A DNA stretch of 64,000 bases from Bradyrhizobium sp. CCGE-LA001 (GCF_000296215.2 NZ_CP013949.1:6813501-6877500), one strand, 5' to 3'; positions 53,072 to 62,472 are shown, counted from the stretch's first letter. Made by a program: numbers and translations. The notes: generated by a model not told the origin, from the letters alone.

Positions 53072-54574
53072 TCATTCTGCAGCCAAGAGGCTGGGCTTGG
53101 GGAGATCCTTCCAGGGCGCCTTCAACTTCTTCCAGATGGGCGAATTGACGGCCATGTCCATATCGCGCGCGAAGACGGCAAAACCGTCATAGCCGTGATA
53201 TGGGCCGGAATAGTCCCAGGAGTGCATCTGCCGGAACGGAACACCCATTTTCTGGAACACGTATTTTTCCTTGATCCCTGACCCGACCAGGTCGGGCTGG
53301 AGCTTCTCGACGAAACGCTCGAACTCATAGCCGTTGACGTCGTCGTAGATGAGCGTGCTGTCCTTCACGTAATGCTGGGCCGTACGTTGATAGTCGTCGT
53401 TGTGGCCGAACTCGTATCCCGTACCGATGACTTCCATGCCGAGGTCTTCGTATGCGCCGATCACATGACGGGGGCGCAGTCCGCCGACGAACAGCATCAC
53501 CGTCTTCCCTTCGAGGCGGGGCCGATATTTCGCGATCACGTCATTCACCAGCGGCTGGTACTTCTCGATCACCCTCTCGGTGCCCTCCCGGATCTTGTCG
53601 TCGAAATAGCTGGCGATCTTGCGCAACGATTCTGCGATCTTAGAGGGCCCGAAGAAGTTGTATTCGCACCAGGGAATGCCGAACTTCTCTTCCATGTGGC
53701 GGGAGATGTAATTCATCGAACGATAGCAATGCAGGATGTTGAGCTTTGCCTTCGGCGTAGCCTCAAGTTCGGCTAGCGTGCCATCGCCGGACCATTGAGC
53801 AATTACACGTAGACCCATTTCCTCCAGCAAGATTCGAGATGACCAGGCATCGCCGCCGATATTGTAATCTCCGATGATCGCGACATCGTACGGGGTCGGC
53901 TCGAACCTCGGTTTGCTGTCGGGCCCATTCTTGTCAAATATCCAATCGCGCACCGCATCGTTGGCAATGTGGTGGCCAAGCGATTGCGACACGCCACGGA
54001 AACCCTCGCAGCGGACCGGCACGATCGTCTTTCCGCCATGTTCCTTAGACTTTGCTCGCGACACCGCCTCAATGTCATCGCCGATGAGGCCAATCGGGCA
54101 TTCCGATTGGATCGTGATGCCGTTGTTCAGGGGGAACAGCTCCTGAACTTCATCAATGATCTTGTTGAGCTTTTTGTCCCCGCCAAACACGATATCCTTT
54201 TCCTGGAAGTCGGAGGTAAGCTGTAAGGTCACGAACGAATCTATTCCGGTGGTGCCGGCGTAATAATTGCGCCGCGAGCCCCACGAATACTGGCCACAAC
54301 CGACTGGGCCGTGGCTGATATGGACCATGTCCTTGATCGGTCCCCAGACGACACCTTTGGAACCCGCGTAGGCGCAGCCTCGGATCGTCATGACCCCGGG
54401 TATTGATTTGAGGTTCGATTTGACCCCGCAATCCGATTTACCCGCCTCGTGGACATTGAGATGCTTGGCGCGACGTTTCGAGGTCTTCTCCGGATAGACC
54501 TTCAATACCTCTTCGATCAGCTCCTTATTCCGCGCTCTGATTTCCGGGATGCTCTGGGTCGTTGCGAGACTCAT
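53072..54574 (-). CDS. nifD: NifD, nitrogenase MoFe protein alpha subunit (500 aa)
   Basis: The P-cluster ligands are Cys67 (RGCAYAGSKG), Cys92 (GPVGCGQYSW) and Cys158 (SECPIGLIGDD). The FeMo-co ligands are Cys282 (ILHCYRSMNYI) and His450 (QMHSWDYSGPYHG). The ATG at 54574 gives the normal 500 residues and has GAAGGA upstream; an extension of 27 codons runs into the promoter. It heads the nifDKENX transcript, driven by the sigma-54 promoter at 54628-54643 with two NifA sites. Confidence 0.99.
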   Translation of the reverse strand: MSLATTQSIPEIRARNKELIEEVLKVYPEKTSKRRAKHLNVHEAGKSDCGVKSNLKSIPGVMTIRGCAYAGSKGVVWGPIKDMVHISHGPVGCGQYSWGSRRNYYAGTTGIDSFVTLQLTSDFQEKDIVFGGDKKLNKIIDEVQELFPLNNGITIQSECPIGLIGDDIEAVSRAKSKEHGGKTIVPVRCEGFRGVSQSLGHHIANDAVRDWIFDKNGPDSKPRFEPTPYDVAIIGDYNIGGDAWSSRILLEEMGLRVIAQWSGDGTLAELEATPKAKLNILHCYRSMNYISRHMEEKFGIPWCEYNFFGPSKIAESLRKIASYFDDKIREGTERVIEKYQPLVNDVIAKYRPRLEGKTVMLFVGGLRPRHVIGAYEDLGMEVIGTGYEFGHNDDYQRTAQHYVKDSTLIYDDVNGYEFERFVEKLQPDLVGSGIKEKYVFQKMGVPFRQMHSWDYSGPYHGYDGFAVFARDMDMAVNSPIWKKLKAPWKDLPKPSLLAAE

Positions 54575-54627
54575 GCCGATGTCCTTCGAAGCTTTCCTGT
54601 TGCAATGGGGCACTCGGCCACGTCTTC

Positions 54628-54643
54628 TGCAACCAGCATGCCA
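54628..54643 (-). promoter_or_regulatory. Sigma-54 -24/-12 promoter of nifDKENX
   Basis: The minus strand reads TGGCATGCTGGTTGCA, with GG-N10-GC and TTGCA. The predicted transcription start is about 43 nt before the nifD ATG. Confidence 0.93.
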
Positions 54644-54704
54644 GCGCCGTAGCACGCACTATGCGAGCGGATTCTGGTTTTCGTTTGCGTGTGTGCGTTG
54701 CGTT

Positions 54705-54720
54705 TGTTGCAAACGCGACA
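54705..54720. promoter_or_regulatory. NifA site 1 of nifD
   Basis: TGTTGCAAACGCGACA fits TGT-N10-ACA exactly, about 63 bp upstream of the -24 element. Confidence 0.9.
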
Positions 54721-54751
54721 GAGTGCTTTGAAGATTAGCCCTCATACGCCA

Positions 54752-54767
54752 TGTTAGAACCACGACA
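54752..54767. promoter_or_regulatory. NifA site 2 of nifD
   Basis: TGTTAGAACCACGACA fits TGT-N10-ACA exactly, 47 bp beyond site 1. Confidence 0.85.
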
Positions 54768-54897
54768 ACCGCGCTTCACGCTATGACATGCACAGCGACA
54801 GAAAATTGTGGTGCCTAGCAGGTCCTGCCTGTTGGCAGCACATTTTAAGCGAACCAGAAATATAAACATGCTGGCATGAGCCACTCTAGCTCACTCG

Positions 54898-55230
54898 TCA
54901 CCCTCCATCTTCGCTAAGCGTTTTCAGCCGCTGTCCAGATGGCGCGTAAGGATTGATGCCTCTTCGAGACGAATCGATCAACGCATCGTTGGCTTCGTAG
55001 CCACCTGACCCGTCGGTCGATAAAGCTTTCTTGCACGATCCATTCGCGCCCACTACCGAGTTGCAGATATGAGGCGTGCAAAGCTGGATGCCGAAGATCC
55101 GATCGCAATCCCGATGATATGGATCGAATGTCTCACAGCCTAGTGATTGGCGACGGTGATCACCGCGGCGTCGGTCACTGTTGCCGATTTGAGCGATACC
55201 ATCGCATCTCAATCGCAATCGACAACACAA
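54898..55230 (-). pseudogene. Probable sufD remnant
   Basis: LCTPHICNSVVGANGSCKKALS and GGYEANDALIDSS recall the SufD segment around VVGENA...ESH...YxTNDAL. Only about 100 codons remain and the frame is broken. The position after sufB and sufC remnants on the same strand supports the reading. Confidence 0.5.
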
Positions 55231-55252
55231 CCGTGCTCATTTCATCATTGAC

Positions 55253-55742
55253 TTAATCTAAGACGGCGTTGATGCGTCCGCGGATCGACCTTCCGAGATT
55301 TTCGGCATCAGACAGGCTCGGCGCCAATATGTCATCACCACCACCAGCTTGATGGCTCTCGAGTGCCGCTCGCTCGACCGCACCGCTCGCGCCCGGGCAG
55401 CTGGGTTTGGCGCATAGTGTCGGACCCAGAATGTTTACGGTGGCGGCGCCAGTCATTTCATGCAGTGTTAGAAAGCGAGAAATACGCCATTCGCGGCCGC
55501 CTTGTCCGTCTCTATGGCGAGCAGGACTTTCGCGGTTCAAAACGATAAGGCCGGCGGTGAGCTCTCAGAGCCCAGGCTCGCCCGCGATGACCTGCGATAG
55601 TTTCGCCTTGCCGGATAGGCCGATCGTCGTAATCCCACGTACCTGGCCCACATTGATGGCAAGATTTAGCCCGCAGATGTTTTGCCATACTTGAGACTCC
55701 AACTTCGAGTAGCTCCATTCTGTCATTGTCAGAAAACGTCAT
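55253..55742 (-). pseudogene. sufC remnant (Fe-S assembly ATPase), frameshifted
   Basis: In pieces of different frames the minus strand encodes ICGLNLAINVGQVRGITTIG and LSGKAKLSQVIAGEPGL (SufC: GLNLTINAGEVHAIMGPNGSGKSTLSYVLAG), ELTAGLIVLNRESP, then METDKAAANGVFLAF (here AIETDKAAANGVFLAF), the conserved SufC loop. The Walker A GPNGSGKS has been lost, so no ATPase can be made. Confidence 0.8.
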
Positions 55743-55786
55743 CCAAAAGGGTGAGCTGGGTTCGTAGGGTATCGCGGATCATTCAG

Positions 55787-57274
55787 TCATTCGGACGATG
55801 CATCCAATGAGATTGAGATCAACCTCTGCGCTTCGACCGCGAGCTCCAGCGGCAATCTCTGCAATACGTCTCTGGCGAAGCCGTTGACGATGAGGCCAAC
55901 AGCCTCATCCTGCGAAATCCCACGCTGGCCGCAGTAGAACAGCACGTCCTCAGATATCTTCGAGATCGTGGCCTCGTGCTCAATCGCCGCCGAGGAGTTC
56001 TTCGCCTCGACGTAAGGCACAATGTGCGCACCAGACATGTCGCCGATTAGAAGCGAGTTGCATGCGGTATGGCTGCGCGCGCCTGTGGCCTTGATGTGAG
56101 CGCTGATCAGACCGCGATAGGTATTCTGAGATCTTCCGGTGGCGATACGCTTGGAGACGATCCGGCTCAACGTGTTCTTGCCGAGGTGGATCATCTTGGT
56201 GCCGCTATCGATCTGCTGAGAACCGGTCGACATTGCGATCGAGTAGAACTCGCCGTTCGAGTTGTCGCCGCGAAGAATGCAGCTCGGATTCTTCCAGGTG
56301 GTGGCAGTACCTGTCTCCACCTGGGTCCAGGAAATTTTCGAGTTCTCGCCGCGGCAGTCACAACGCTTGGTATCGAAACTGTAGATGCCGACCTTGCCGC
56401 CGGACTTACCACGGTACCCATTTTGCACTGCCGAGTATTTGATTTCGGCGTCATCAAGTGCGACGAGCTCGACGACCGCAGCATGCAGCTGGCTCTCATC
56501 ATGCTGCCGCGCGGTGCAGCTCTCGAGATAGCTGACGTAGGAGCCTTTGTCGGCGATGATCAGAGTGCGCTCGAACTGGCCGGTGTTGCGCCCATTCACG
56601 CGGAAATAAGTTGATAGTTCCATCGGGCAGCGGACGCCCGGTGGCACGTAGGCGAACGAACCGTCAGAGAAGACAGCCGAGTTCAATCTCGCGAAGAAAT
56701 TGTCGGAGATCGACACCACGCTGCCGAGATATCTCTGCACCAGTTCGGGATGCTCGGCGATCGCCTCAGAAATCGGCATGAAAATCACGCCTTCCCTCTT
56801 CAGCTCTTCTCCGAAGGCGGTGACAACGGAAAGCGGGTCGAACAAGGTGCTGGCGGCGATGTTGCGGCTCGCTGAGCCGTCTGCGCCGCGGGTCAGCTCT
56901 TCGCCCTCCAGGTTCGCGACCACGCGCAGCGGAATGCCCCGCGTCTGTGGGGTCTTGAGCGTTTCCGGATCAATTTCGTCGATCGACGGGGCCTTCTTTG
57001 GCAGCGCGAAATAGTCAATGTCCTGGTAGTCTATCTTGGGATGATTGAGACGCGCCCAGGTCGGCTCGGTCATGATCAGCCAGCGCCGCAAGGCCTCCAA
57101 GCGCCACTCCAGCATCCAGCGGGGCTCGTTCCTTTTCGCGGAGATGAAGCGGACGGTATCTTCTGATAGCCCCCTCGGAGCCTTTTCAGCCCGGATCAGC
57201 GTTTCAAATCCATATCGGGACTGGTCCACGTCGACGCTCTGGACACCCTCAACGGTCGCATGAACAACTATCAT
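55787..57274 (-). CDS. sufB: SufB, Fe-S cluster scaffold subunit (495 aa)
   Basis: VDVDQSRYGFETLIRAEKAPRGLSEDTVRFIS and the WMLEWRLEALRRWL segment are the conserved SufB start; SYLESCTAR, SIAMSTGSQQIDSGTKMIHLGKNT and EAVGLIVNGFARDVLQRLP follow. SufB builds clusters with SufC and SufD, but both adjacent genes are decayed, so it must use SufCD encoded elsewhere or act differently. The ATG at 57274 has GGAAG upstream and begins the similarity; 78 extra codons in the frame lack it. It lies about 200 bp after the ferredoxin gene, and both are probably under a NifA promoter. Confidence 0.95.
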   Translation of the reverse strand: MIVVHATVEGVQSVDVDQSRYGFETLIRAEKAPRGLSEDTVRFISAKRNEPRWMLEWRLEALRRWLIMTEPTWARLNHPKIDYQDIDYFALPKKAPSIDEIDPETLKTPQTRGIPLRVVANLEGEELTRGADGSASRNIAASTLFDPLSVVTAFGEELKREGVIFMPISEAIAEHPELVQRYLGSVVSISDNFFARLNSAVFSDGSFAYVPPGVRCPMELSTYFRVNGRNTGQFERTLIIADKGSYVSYLESCTARQHDESQLHAAVVELVALDDAEIKYSAVQNGYRGKSGGKVGIYSFDTKRCDCRGENSKISWTQVETGTATTWKNPSCILRGDNSNGEFYSIAMSTGSQQIDSGTKMIHLGKNTLSRIVSKRIATGRSQNTYRGLISAHIKATGARSHTACNSLLIGDMSGAHIVPYVEAKNSSAAIEHEATISKISEDVLFYCGQRGISQDEAVGLIVNGFARDVLQRLPLELAVEAQRLISISLDASSE

Positions 57275-57470
57275 TGCCAGCTTCCGCCTGTGCAAGGACG
57301 AGTTTTGCCGGTTCAGGCGATGCCTGAAGCCTGTTTCGCTCGCTAAAAAGGCGGTCCCGCAAGTCACCATTTGGGGACCGGTAACGTTCGCGATCAGGCG
57401 ACCGATCACTAAAGTGGCCGCAGATGGCGTCTCCCTGGCACGTGCAGCGGCACCGCCCGTCGCTGCACCT

Positions 57471-57665
57471 CTATGCTGGCACGCAGGTGCCCGGCACCGG
57501 GCAGACAACGGCGCATTGTGGCGTCTCGAAATGCCCCCTACAGCGGGTGCACTTCTTCGGATTGATCACATACACGTCGTTCTTGAGGCTGATTGCGACG
57601 TTTGGACATTCGAACTCACATGCGCCGCAGACGGTGCACTGGGACGCGATTATCTTGTAAGTCAT
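57471..57665 (-). CDS. 2[4Fe-4S] ferredoxin, FdxN-like, second copy (64 aa)
   Basis: CTVCGACEFECPNVAI and CTRCRGHFETPQCAVVCPVPGTC show the same two motifs as the ferredoxin behind nifB, with TYKIIASQ matching FKIISSQ at the start. The ATG at 57665 has CGGAGA 9 nt upstream; the frame is open 20 codons further without similarity. It probably serves electron supply to nitrogenase or to Fe-S assembly. It is the first gene after a -24 element and two exact NifA sites, so it should be induced with nifD. Confidence 0.93.
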   Translation of the reverse strand: MTYKIIASQCTVCGACEFECPNVAISLKNDVYVINPKKCTRCRGHFETPQCAVVCPVPGTCVPA

Positions 57666-57708
57666 TACTGCGATTCTCCGTGAGCAGGAGTGCGGGAGGC
57701 TTCTTTCT

Positions 57709-57724
57709 TTCAAGTGTTGTGCCA
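57709..57724 (-). promoter_or_regulatory. Sigma-54 promoter candidate of the ferredoxin-sufB operon
   Basis: The minus strand reads TGGCACAACACTTGAA: the -24 box is perfect and TTG is in place, but the usual GC at -12 is GA. The two NifA sites upstream support it. Confidence 0.6.
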
Positions 57725-57764
57725 AACTACCGATGCTTGTTTTGTGCGGTTATTTATCGTCGAA

Positions 57765-57780
57765 TGTCGCCGCTTCGACA
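57765..57780. promoter_or_regulatory. NifA site 1 of ferredoxin-sufB
   Basis: TGTCGCCGCTTCGACA fits TGT-N10-ACA exactly, about 42 bp from the -24 element, which is closer than usual. Confidence 0.8.
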
Positions 57781-57783
57781 GTG

Positions 57784-57799
57784 TGTCGCAAGCCCAACA
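57784..57799. promoter_or_regulatory. NifA site 2 of ferredoxin-sufB
   Basis: TGTCGCAAGCCCAACA fits TGT-N10-ACA exactly and begins three bases after site 1. Confidence 0.75.
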
Positions 57800-58084
57800 G
57801 TCTGTGTCGATGCCGTACTTTCTCACATGAGCCGATGCGGAGCGAAGCGAGCGCGGTCAAAGCACATGCTGAAGCGTTGAATGGCGCACGACTTTGTTTT
57901 AACTCCTGAAGGGGTGCTTCGCCAGGATCGCTTCATCGGTTTTGATCGATGTCCATTGCGTGGGCGGCGCGCGCGATGCAGGCCAAGATCACCGCCGACC
58001 GGAAAGCAGCTCCAAGCCTGGTAGTTGTCTAAGATTCTTCGCCCAAAAGAACGGACAATGGCTGTCGGGCAGAGAGGGGTAGCG
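57800..58084. other. Spacer upstream of the NifA sites
   Basis: No gene or element was recognised. Confidence 0.4.
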
Positions 58085-58630
58085 CCGCAAAATGAACGGG
58101 CGCTATACCGGATCAGTGCGAAATCCTTTCCTTGGCACCATACATGAACCCAGATATAAGAGCCCTTTCAGAGTGTTGCGTTGGCCCGCCCCATTCGAGT
58201 TCGGCGTTGGCCTGCTGCCAGCGAAGTGAACAGCGTCTCGTTCAGCAATTCGTCTCGGGGACGTGAAGTTTTTCGACAAAGGCATTCTGCGTCGGCTCAG
58301 CCGGGCGCGATGTATTGCCCGGTAACGCCGCTCTGATCGGCCCATGTCGGGATGGCGTTGCTGGTCAATTGGTCCGGTCGTCGCTGACCACCATAGGCTT
58401 GCCGCGCTCGATGATCAGTCGATCCAGCTCCCCAACGGGGAAACCCCGACAGCGAGGTGTCGGCCACCGACGCAGGCGCTCGCGCTGCATTCGTCGATCA
58501 GGGTCAGGATGCGGAAGCGGCAGCCATCTGTGAGCTGAACGATCGTGAACAAAGCTATGTAACAACGCGCGGACCGGGTCGGTAAATCAATGAATAACAG
58601 AGGCTTACGGTTTGGCGCCGCCAATCGCAC
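58085..58630 (-). pseudogene. Decayed IS3-type transposase fragment
   Basis: Minus-strand frames give CRFRILTLIDECSASACVG, then DRLIIERGKPMVVSDDRTN and PTQNAFVEKLHVP with NxELEWG, matching the IS3 OrfB order RRFRILTVID...RGxPxxIxSDNG...PxQNAFVESFNGRLRDE. It is interrupted by stops and frame changes. It lies at the border between the nif genes and the hyp region. Confidence 0.75.
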
Positions 58631-58649
58631 TCAGTAGATTTATGATTTG

Positions 58650-58680
58650 AAAAAAAAGGGCCACTCCGAAGGAAGTGGCC
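58650..58680 (-). terminator. Rho-independent terminator of ald
   Basis: On the minus strand GGCCACT-N8-AGTGGCC is followed by C and eight T. It lies 38 nt after the ald stop codon. Confidence 0.95.
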
Positions 58681-58717
58681 TAAGTCAGGGAGGAAACGCC
58701 CGATTGGGCCTCTGGGA

Positions 58718-59830
58718 TCAGGCCGCAGCCTGATCGATCGGTGAGAAGGGCAGACCGAGACTCTCGGCGACGGCCCTGTACGTTACTCGGCCGCGATGGA
58801 CGTTTAGGCCGGCCCGAAGGTGCGGGTTTTCGAGCACGGCCGAAAAGCGCTTACTGGCCAGAGCCAAACCAAATGGCAGCGTGGCGTTATTCAACGCCTG
58901 ACTTGAGGTGAGCGGGACAGCCCCGGGCATATTGGCCACACAGTAGTGAATGACGCCATCCACCTTGTAAGTTGGGTCGGCGTGGGTGGTCGGGTGCGAT
59001 GTCTCGAAGCATCCACCCTGATCAATCGCAACATCGACGATCACCGCACCATCGCGCATCGAGCTCAACACACCGCGGCTGACCAGTTTCGGCGCGCTCG
59101 CTCCGGGAACGAGCACCGCACCGATCACCACGTCCGCCGCTAGGACTTCTTCTTCCACCGTGTCAATCGTCGAAAATCTGGTTCGAACCCGCCCGCCGAA
59201 TAGCTCATCAAGCTCGCGCAACCGAGGGATCGATCGGTCAATGATAGTGACCTCGGCCCCCAAACCAACCGCCATCCGTGCCGCATGCGTGCCAACAACG
59301 CCGCCCCCAATCACGACGATACGAGCCGGTTGCACACCCGGCACGCCACCTATCAACAGCCCCCGCCCGCCTGAATACCGCTTTAGGGCGCTACCGGCCG
59401 CTTCGATCGCAAGCCTGCCTGCGACCTCGCTCATCGGCGCCAACAGCGGCAGGCCGCCATGCGCGTCAGTCACCGTCTCGTAGGCAATTGCCGTACAACC
59501 AGACTTCAGTAGGCCGTTGGCCTGCTCCGGGTCCGGCGCCAAATGCAGATAGGTGAAGAGGATCTGATTCTCTCGCAGCTGGGTCCATTCGGACGGCTGG
59601 GGCTCCTTCACCTTCACGATCATCTCGCTCGATGCAAATACCTCGCGCGCGGAGTCCAGAATCGCTGCGCCAGCCTTGCGATAATCGTTGTCGGTTGCGC
59701 CAATGCCTGCGCCGGCATCAGTCTCCACCACTACATCATGACCGGCAGCGACATATTCGCGCACAGCCCCAGGGGTCAGGCCGACACGATATTCGTGCGC
59801 CTTGATTTCCTTGGGAACACCCACCTTCAT
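58718..59830 (-). CDS. ald: Alanine dehydrogenase (370 aa)
   Basis: This NAD-dependent enzyme interconverts L-alanine and pyruvate plus ammonia. MKVGVPKEIKAHEYRVGLTP opens it, MIVKVKEPQPSEW contains the substrate-binding Lys, LFTYLHLA the catalytic His, and VVIGGGVVGTHAARMAVGLGAEVT the NAD site. The second ATG (59830) was chosen because AGGGAGA is 8 nt before it and only about 2 nt before the first. It gives the usual 370 residues. In bacteroids alanine is a major form of exported nitrogen, which makes its place beside nif and hyp genes sensible. It has its own terminator and is preceded by a 460-bp spacer. Confidence 0.97.
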   Translation of the reverse strand: MKVGVPKEIKAHEYRVGLTPGAVREYVAAGHDVVVETDAGAGIGATDNDYRKAGAAILDSAREVFASSEMIVKVKEPQPSEWTQLRENQILFTYLHLAPDPEQANGLLKSGCTAIAYETVTDAHGGLPLLAPMSEVAGRLAIEAAGSALKRYSGGRGLLIGGVPGVQPARIVVIGGGVVGTHAARMAVGLGAEVTIIDRSIPRLRELDELFGGRVRTRFSTIDTVEEEVLAADVVIGAVLVPGASAPKLVSRGVLSSMRDGAVIVDVAIDQGGCFETSHPTTHADPTYKVDGVIHYCVANMPGAVPLTSSQALNNATLPFGLALASKRFSAVLENPHLRAGLNVHRGRVTYRAVAESLGLPFSPIDQAAA

Positions 59831-60295
59831 CTGCATTTCTCCCTGCCTTGGAGCGCCCTTTCTAATCGGAAGAGCTCTGCGATATTGCGAAGCGAGTGCG
59901 CAAATCACGCCGAAATTCAGCGATTTTTGACCTAAGCGCGCAGGATTCCAAAACGTAGGGAGCACGGCTCCGAAAGCCTAGCAAACTGCTAGTTGGCACG
60001 GGATCAGCCCCGGGACATCAAGCGAACAGAGTGTCAACTACCGCGATGAGGCAAATCTCCTCGCGAACTCCATAGTGGACAGGTCTCACACAGGCCAAAA
60101 CCTGACCGAGAGATCAGTCAGATCTAGCATGTTGTGCAATGCGAGCTTACGATTTGAACTGCGCGGAAGAAACGTTGCGACCTGCAAGGTCGCTAAGTCC
60201 CAGCTCGACCGGCCTCCCGCAATGGAGGAGCAAGCTCAACGTTTATCATGCAACATGTGACTGAGTGCTTTCAAGCGTCGCTCTGGGCAAGCTGA
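59831..60295. other. 460-bp spacer between hypE and ald
   Basis: It should hold the ald promoter. A plus-strand TGGCAC at 59995 lacks a proper -12 box, so no sigma-54 promoter can be claimed. Confidence 0.5.
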
Positions 60296-61336
60296 TCAGC
60301 AGATCCTGGGTAGTTGTTCGCCGGACAGCCAATCGGCAATTCGTGCGCCGCCAACCCTGGTCGCAATCTGAACGAAATGATGGTCGTCAGCTATGGCCTC
60401 GCCGATATCAACCGCATCATAGCCAAGTCGGTGAGCCTTCATGGCTACAAGCACGGCTTCGGCCACATCGGGCGCTACAATCGCAACGAGCTTCCCCTCG
60501 TTTGCGAGGTGGAGTGGATCAAGCCCGAGGAGTTCGCAGGCGGCCGCGACCTCAAGCTTCACCGGAATGGCGTTCTCCTGTAGGCGAAACCCAAGCCTCG
60601 ATTGATGCGCAATCTCGTTGAGGGTGGCGGCAAGACCTCCGCGCGTGGGATCGCGCATCACTCGAATGCCGCTGCCGCCGGCGCGAACCATTACAGCCAC
60701 GAGATCATGGAGCGCTGCGGAGTCTGACATGATCTGAGTCTGGAATGCGAGGTTCTGACGTCTTGACATGATCGCCACACCATGGTCGCCGAGGCTCCCC
60801 GAGACCAGCACACGGTCACCAGCCCTTGCCTTCTCGGCGGAGAGATCGAGCCCATCAGCCAAAAACCCGATTCCGGTGGTTGAGATGAACAGACCATCCG
60901 CTTTCCCGCGTTCGACCACCTTGGTATCACCCGTGATAATGTAAACGCCGGCGCCGCGCGCCGCCTCCCCCATCGAATCCGCTATCGACTTCAGATCCAA
61001 GAGGCGGAAGCCCTCTTCAATGATAAAGCTTGCCGACAGATACTGCGGACGTGCGCCGGCCATCGCGACATCATTGATAGTGCCGTGCACCGCGAGCGAG
61101 CCGATATTGCCGCCAGGAAAGAATAACGGGGAGACCACGTATGCGTCCGTTGTCATCACCATCCTACCTGCGCCGACATCGAAGGCCGCCTGATCATTGC
61201 AGCGGGCGAGCCATTCATTGCCGAATGCCCGATGAAACAAGCCGGAGATCAGCTGCGCCATGTCGCGCCCCCCCGAACCGTGGGACAAGTCAACGCACCC
61301 GTTCTCGATGTCGAGCGTGGGTTTATTGACTCTCAT
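60296..61336 (-). CDS. hypE: HypE, hydrogenase maturation protein (346 aa)
   Basis: HypE dehydrates the thiocarboxamide on its C-terminal cysteine to a thiocyanate, giving the CN ligands of the [NiFe] hydrogenase centre. The C-terminal sequence PRIC carries that cysteine. The PurM-like fold shows in LSHGSGGRDMAQLI, MTTDAYVVSPLFFPGGNIGSLAVHGTINDVAMAGA and MRDPTRGGLAATLNEIA. It overlaps hypD by 4 nt. Confidence 0.98.
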   Translation of the reverse strand: MRVNKPTLDIENGCVDLSHGSGGRDMAQLISGLFHRAFGNEWLARCNDQAAFDVGAGRMVMTTDAYVVSPLFFPGGNIGSLAVHGTINDVAMAGARPQYLSASFIIEEGFRLLDLKSIADSMGEAARGAGVYIITGDTKVVERGKADGLFISTTGIGFLADGLDLSAEKARAGDRVLVSGSLGDHGVAIMSRRQNLAFQTQIMSDSAALHDLVAVMVRAGGSGIRVMRDPTRGGLAATLNEIAHQSRLGFRLQENAIPVKLEVAAACELLGLDPLHLANEGKLVAIVAPDVAEAVLVAMKAHRLGYDAVDIGEAIADDHHFVQIATRVGGARIADWLSGEQLPRIC

Positions 61337-62472
61337 GACGCTCGCACCTGATAGTCACGATGTCGGCCATACCTCCAATATGCGGCACAAGCGCCTTCCG
61401 ACGAGACCATGCAGGATCCTATGGGGGTTCTCGGAGTGCAGGCATCTCCGAAAAGCTCGCACTCGACGGGCTTCTTTGCGCCGCGCAGAATGGCTCCGCA
61501 GTCGCAAGCGGGATTGTCGGCGATGCGCACCTCATGCATAGCGAAGCGCGCCTCAGCATCGAAATGGGCATAGGCCTTCTTCAACATGAGTCCACTGTTG
61601 GGTACGACCCCGAGCCCGCGCCATTCAAACTGGTCGCGGACGTCGAAAATGTCCGACACCTCTTCCCTGGCGCGTCTATTGCCAGCACGTGTCACCGCGC
61701 GGCTGTATTGGTTCTCCACCTCATGTCGACCATCGTTCACCTGCCGCACCAGCATCAGGATCGCCTGCATCATATCGAGCGGCTCGAATCCCGCGATGAC
61801 GATCGGCCTGCCGAATTCTTCTACTAGAAGCTCATAAGGCTGCGTACCTATGATTGTGCTGACATGCGCGGGCCCGATGAAGCCGCCGATTTCATGCGGG
61901 CCGACATCACGCATATCAACACTGTCGAGAATGCTGTGCATCGCGGGAGGCGTCAGTACGTGGTTGCAGAACAAGCTGAGACCTTTCAGCCGCTTTCTTG
62001 CGGCTATTCGGATCATCACCGCGGTCGCGGGCGCGGTCGTCTCAAATCCAATGGCAAAGAAGACAACCTCGCGATTAGGCGCCTGTTCAGCGATCCGGAT
62101 TGCGTCGAGCGTCGAGTAGACCATCCGGATGTCAGCCCCGAGGGACTTGGCCCGCAACAAGGATTGTCCTTGTGAGCCGGGCACGCGCATCAGGTCGCCG
62201 TAAATACATAAAGTAACTTCCGGTCGGTTGGCTAGCTCGATCGCCATGTCGATGCGGCTGGCTGGCAGAACGCAAACAGGACAACCTGGCCCGTGGATCA
62301 TGCGGACATTCGCAGGCAGTAAATCTTCTAGTCCATAGCGGAAGATCGCATGCGTGTGTCCACCACAAAACTCCATGAACTGGTATGCTTCCCGAGGGTC
62401 GGACTGGTCAGCGATTGCACGGGCGAGCCCCTGAGCGATGGTCCGATCACGAAATTCCTCGACATATTTCAC
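61333..62472 (-). CDS. hypD: HypD, hydrogenase maturation protein (379 aa)
   Basis: HypD, a [4Fe-4S] protein, assembles Fe(CN)2CO with HypC. Conserved cysteine motifs are MEFCGGHTHAIFRYG, GPGCPVCVLP (residues about 64-73) and NPACDCGAILRG with GDACTPRTPIGSCMVSSEGACAAYW near the end. It overlaps hypC by 4 nt and hypE by 4 nt, so hypC-D-E are translationally coupled. Confidence 0.98.
   Translation of the reverse strand: MKYVEEFRDRTIAQGLARAIADQSDPREAYQFMEFCGGHTHAIFRYGLEDLLPANVRMIHGPGCPVCVLPASRIDMAIELANRPEVTLCIYGDLMRVPGSQGQSLLRAKSLGADIRMVYSTLDAIRIAEQAPNREVVFFAIGFETTAPATAVMIRIAARKRLKGLSLFCNHVLTPPAMHSILDSVDMRDVGPHEIGGFIGPAHVSTIIGTQPYELLVEEFGRPIVIAGFEPLDMMQAILMLVRQVNDGRHEVENQYSRAVTRAGNRRAREEVSDIFDVRDQFEWRGLGVVPNSGLMLKKAYAHFDAEARFAMHEVRIADNPACDCGAILRGAKKPVECELFGDACTPRTPIGSCMVSSEGACAAYWRYGRHRDYQVRAS

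Noticed and set aside
59994..60012. Plus-strand TGGCACGGGATCAGCC as a sigma-54 promoter
   Set aside because: The -12 half is CAGC instead of TTGC and no plus-strand gene follows.
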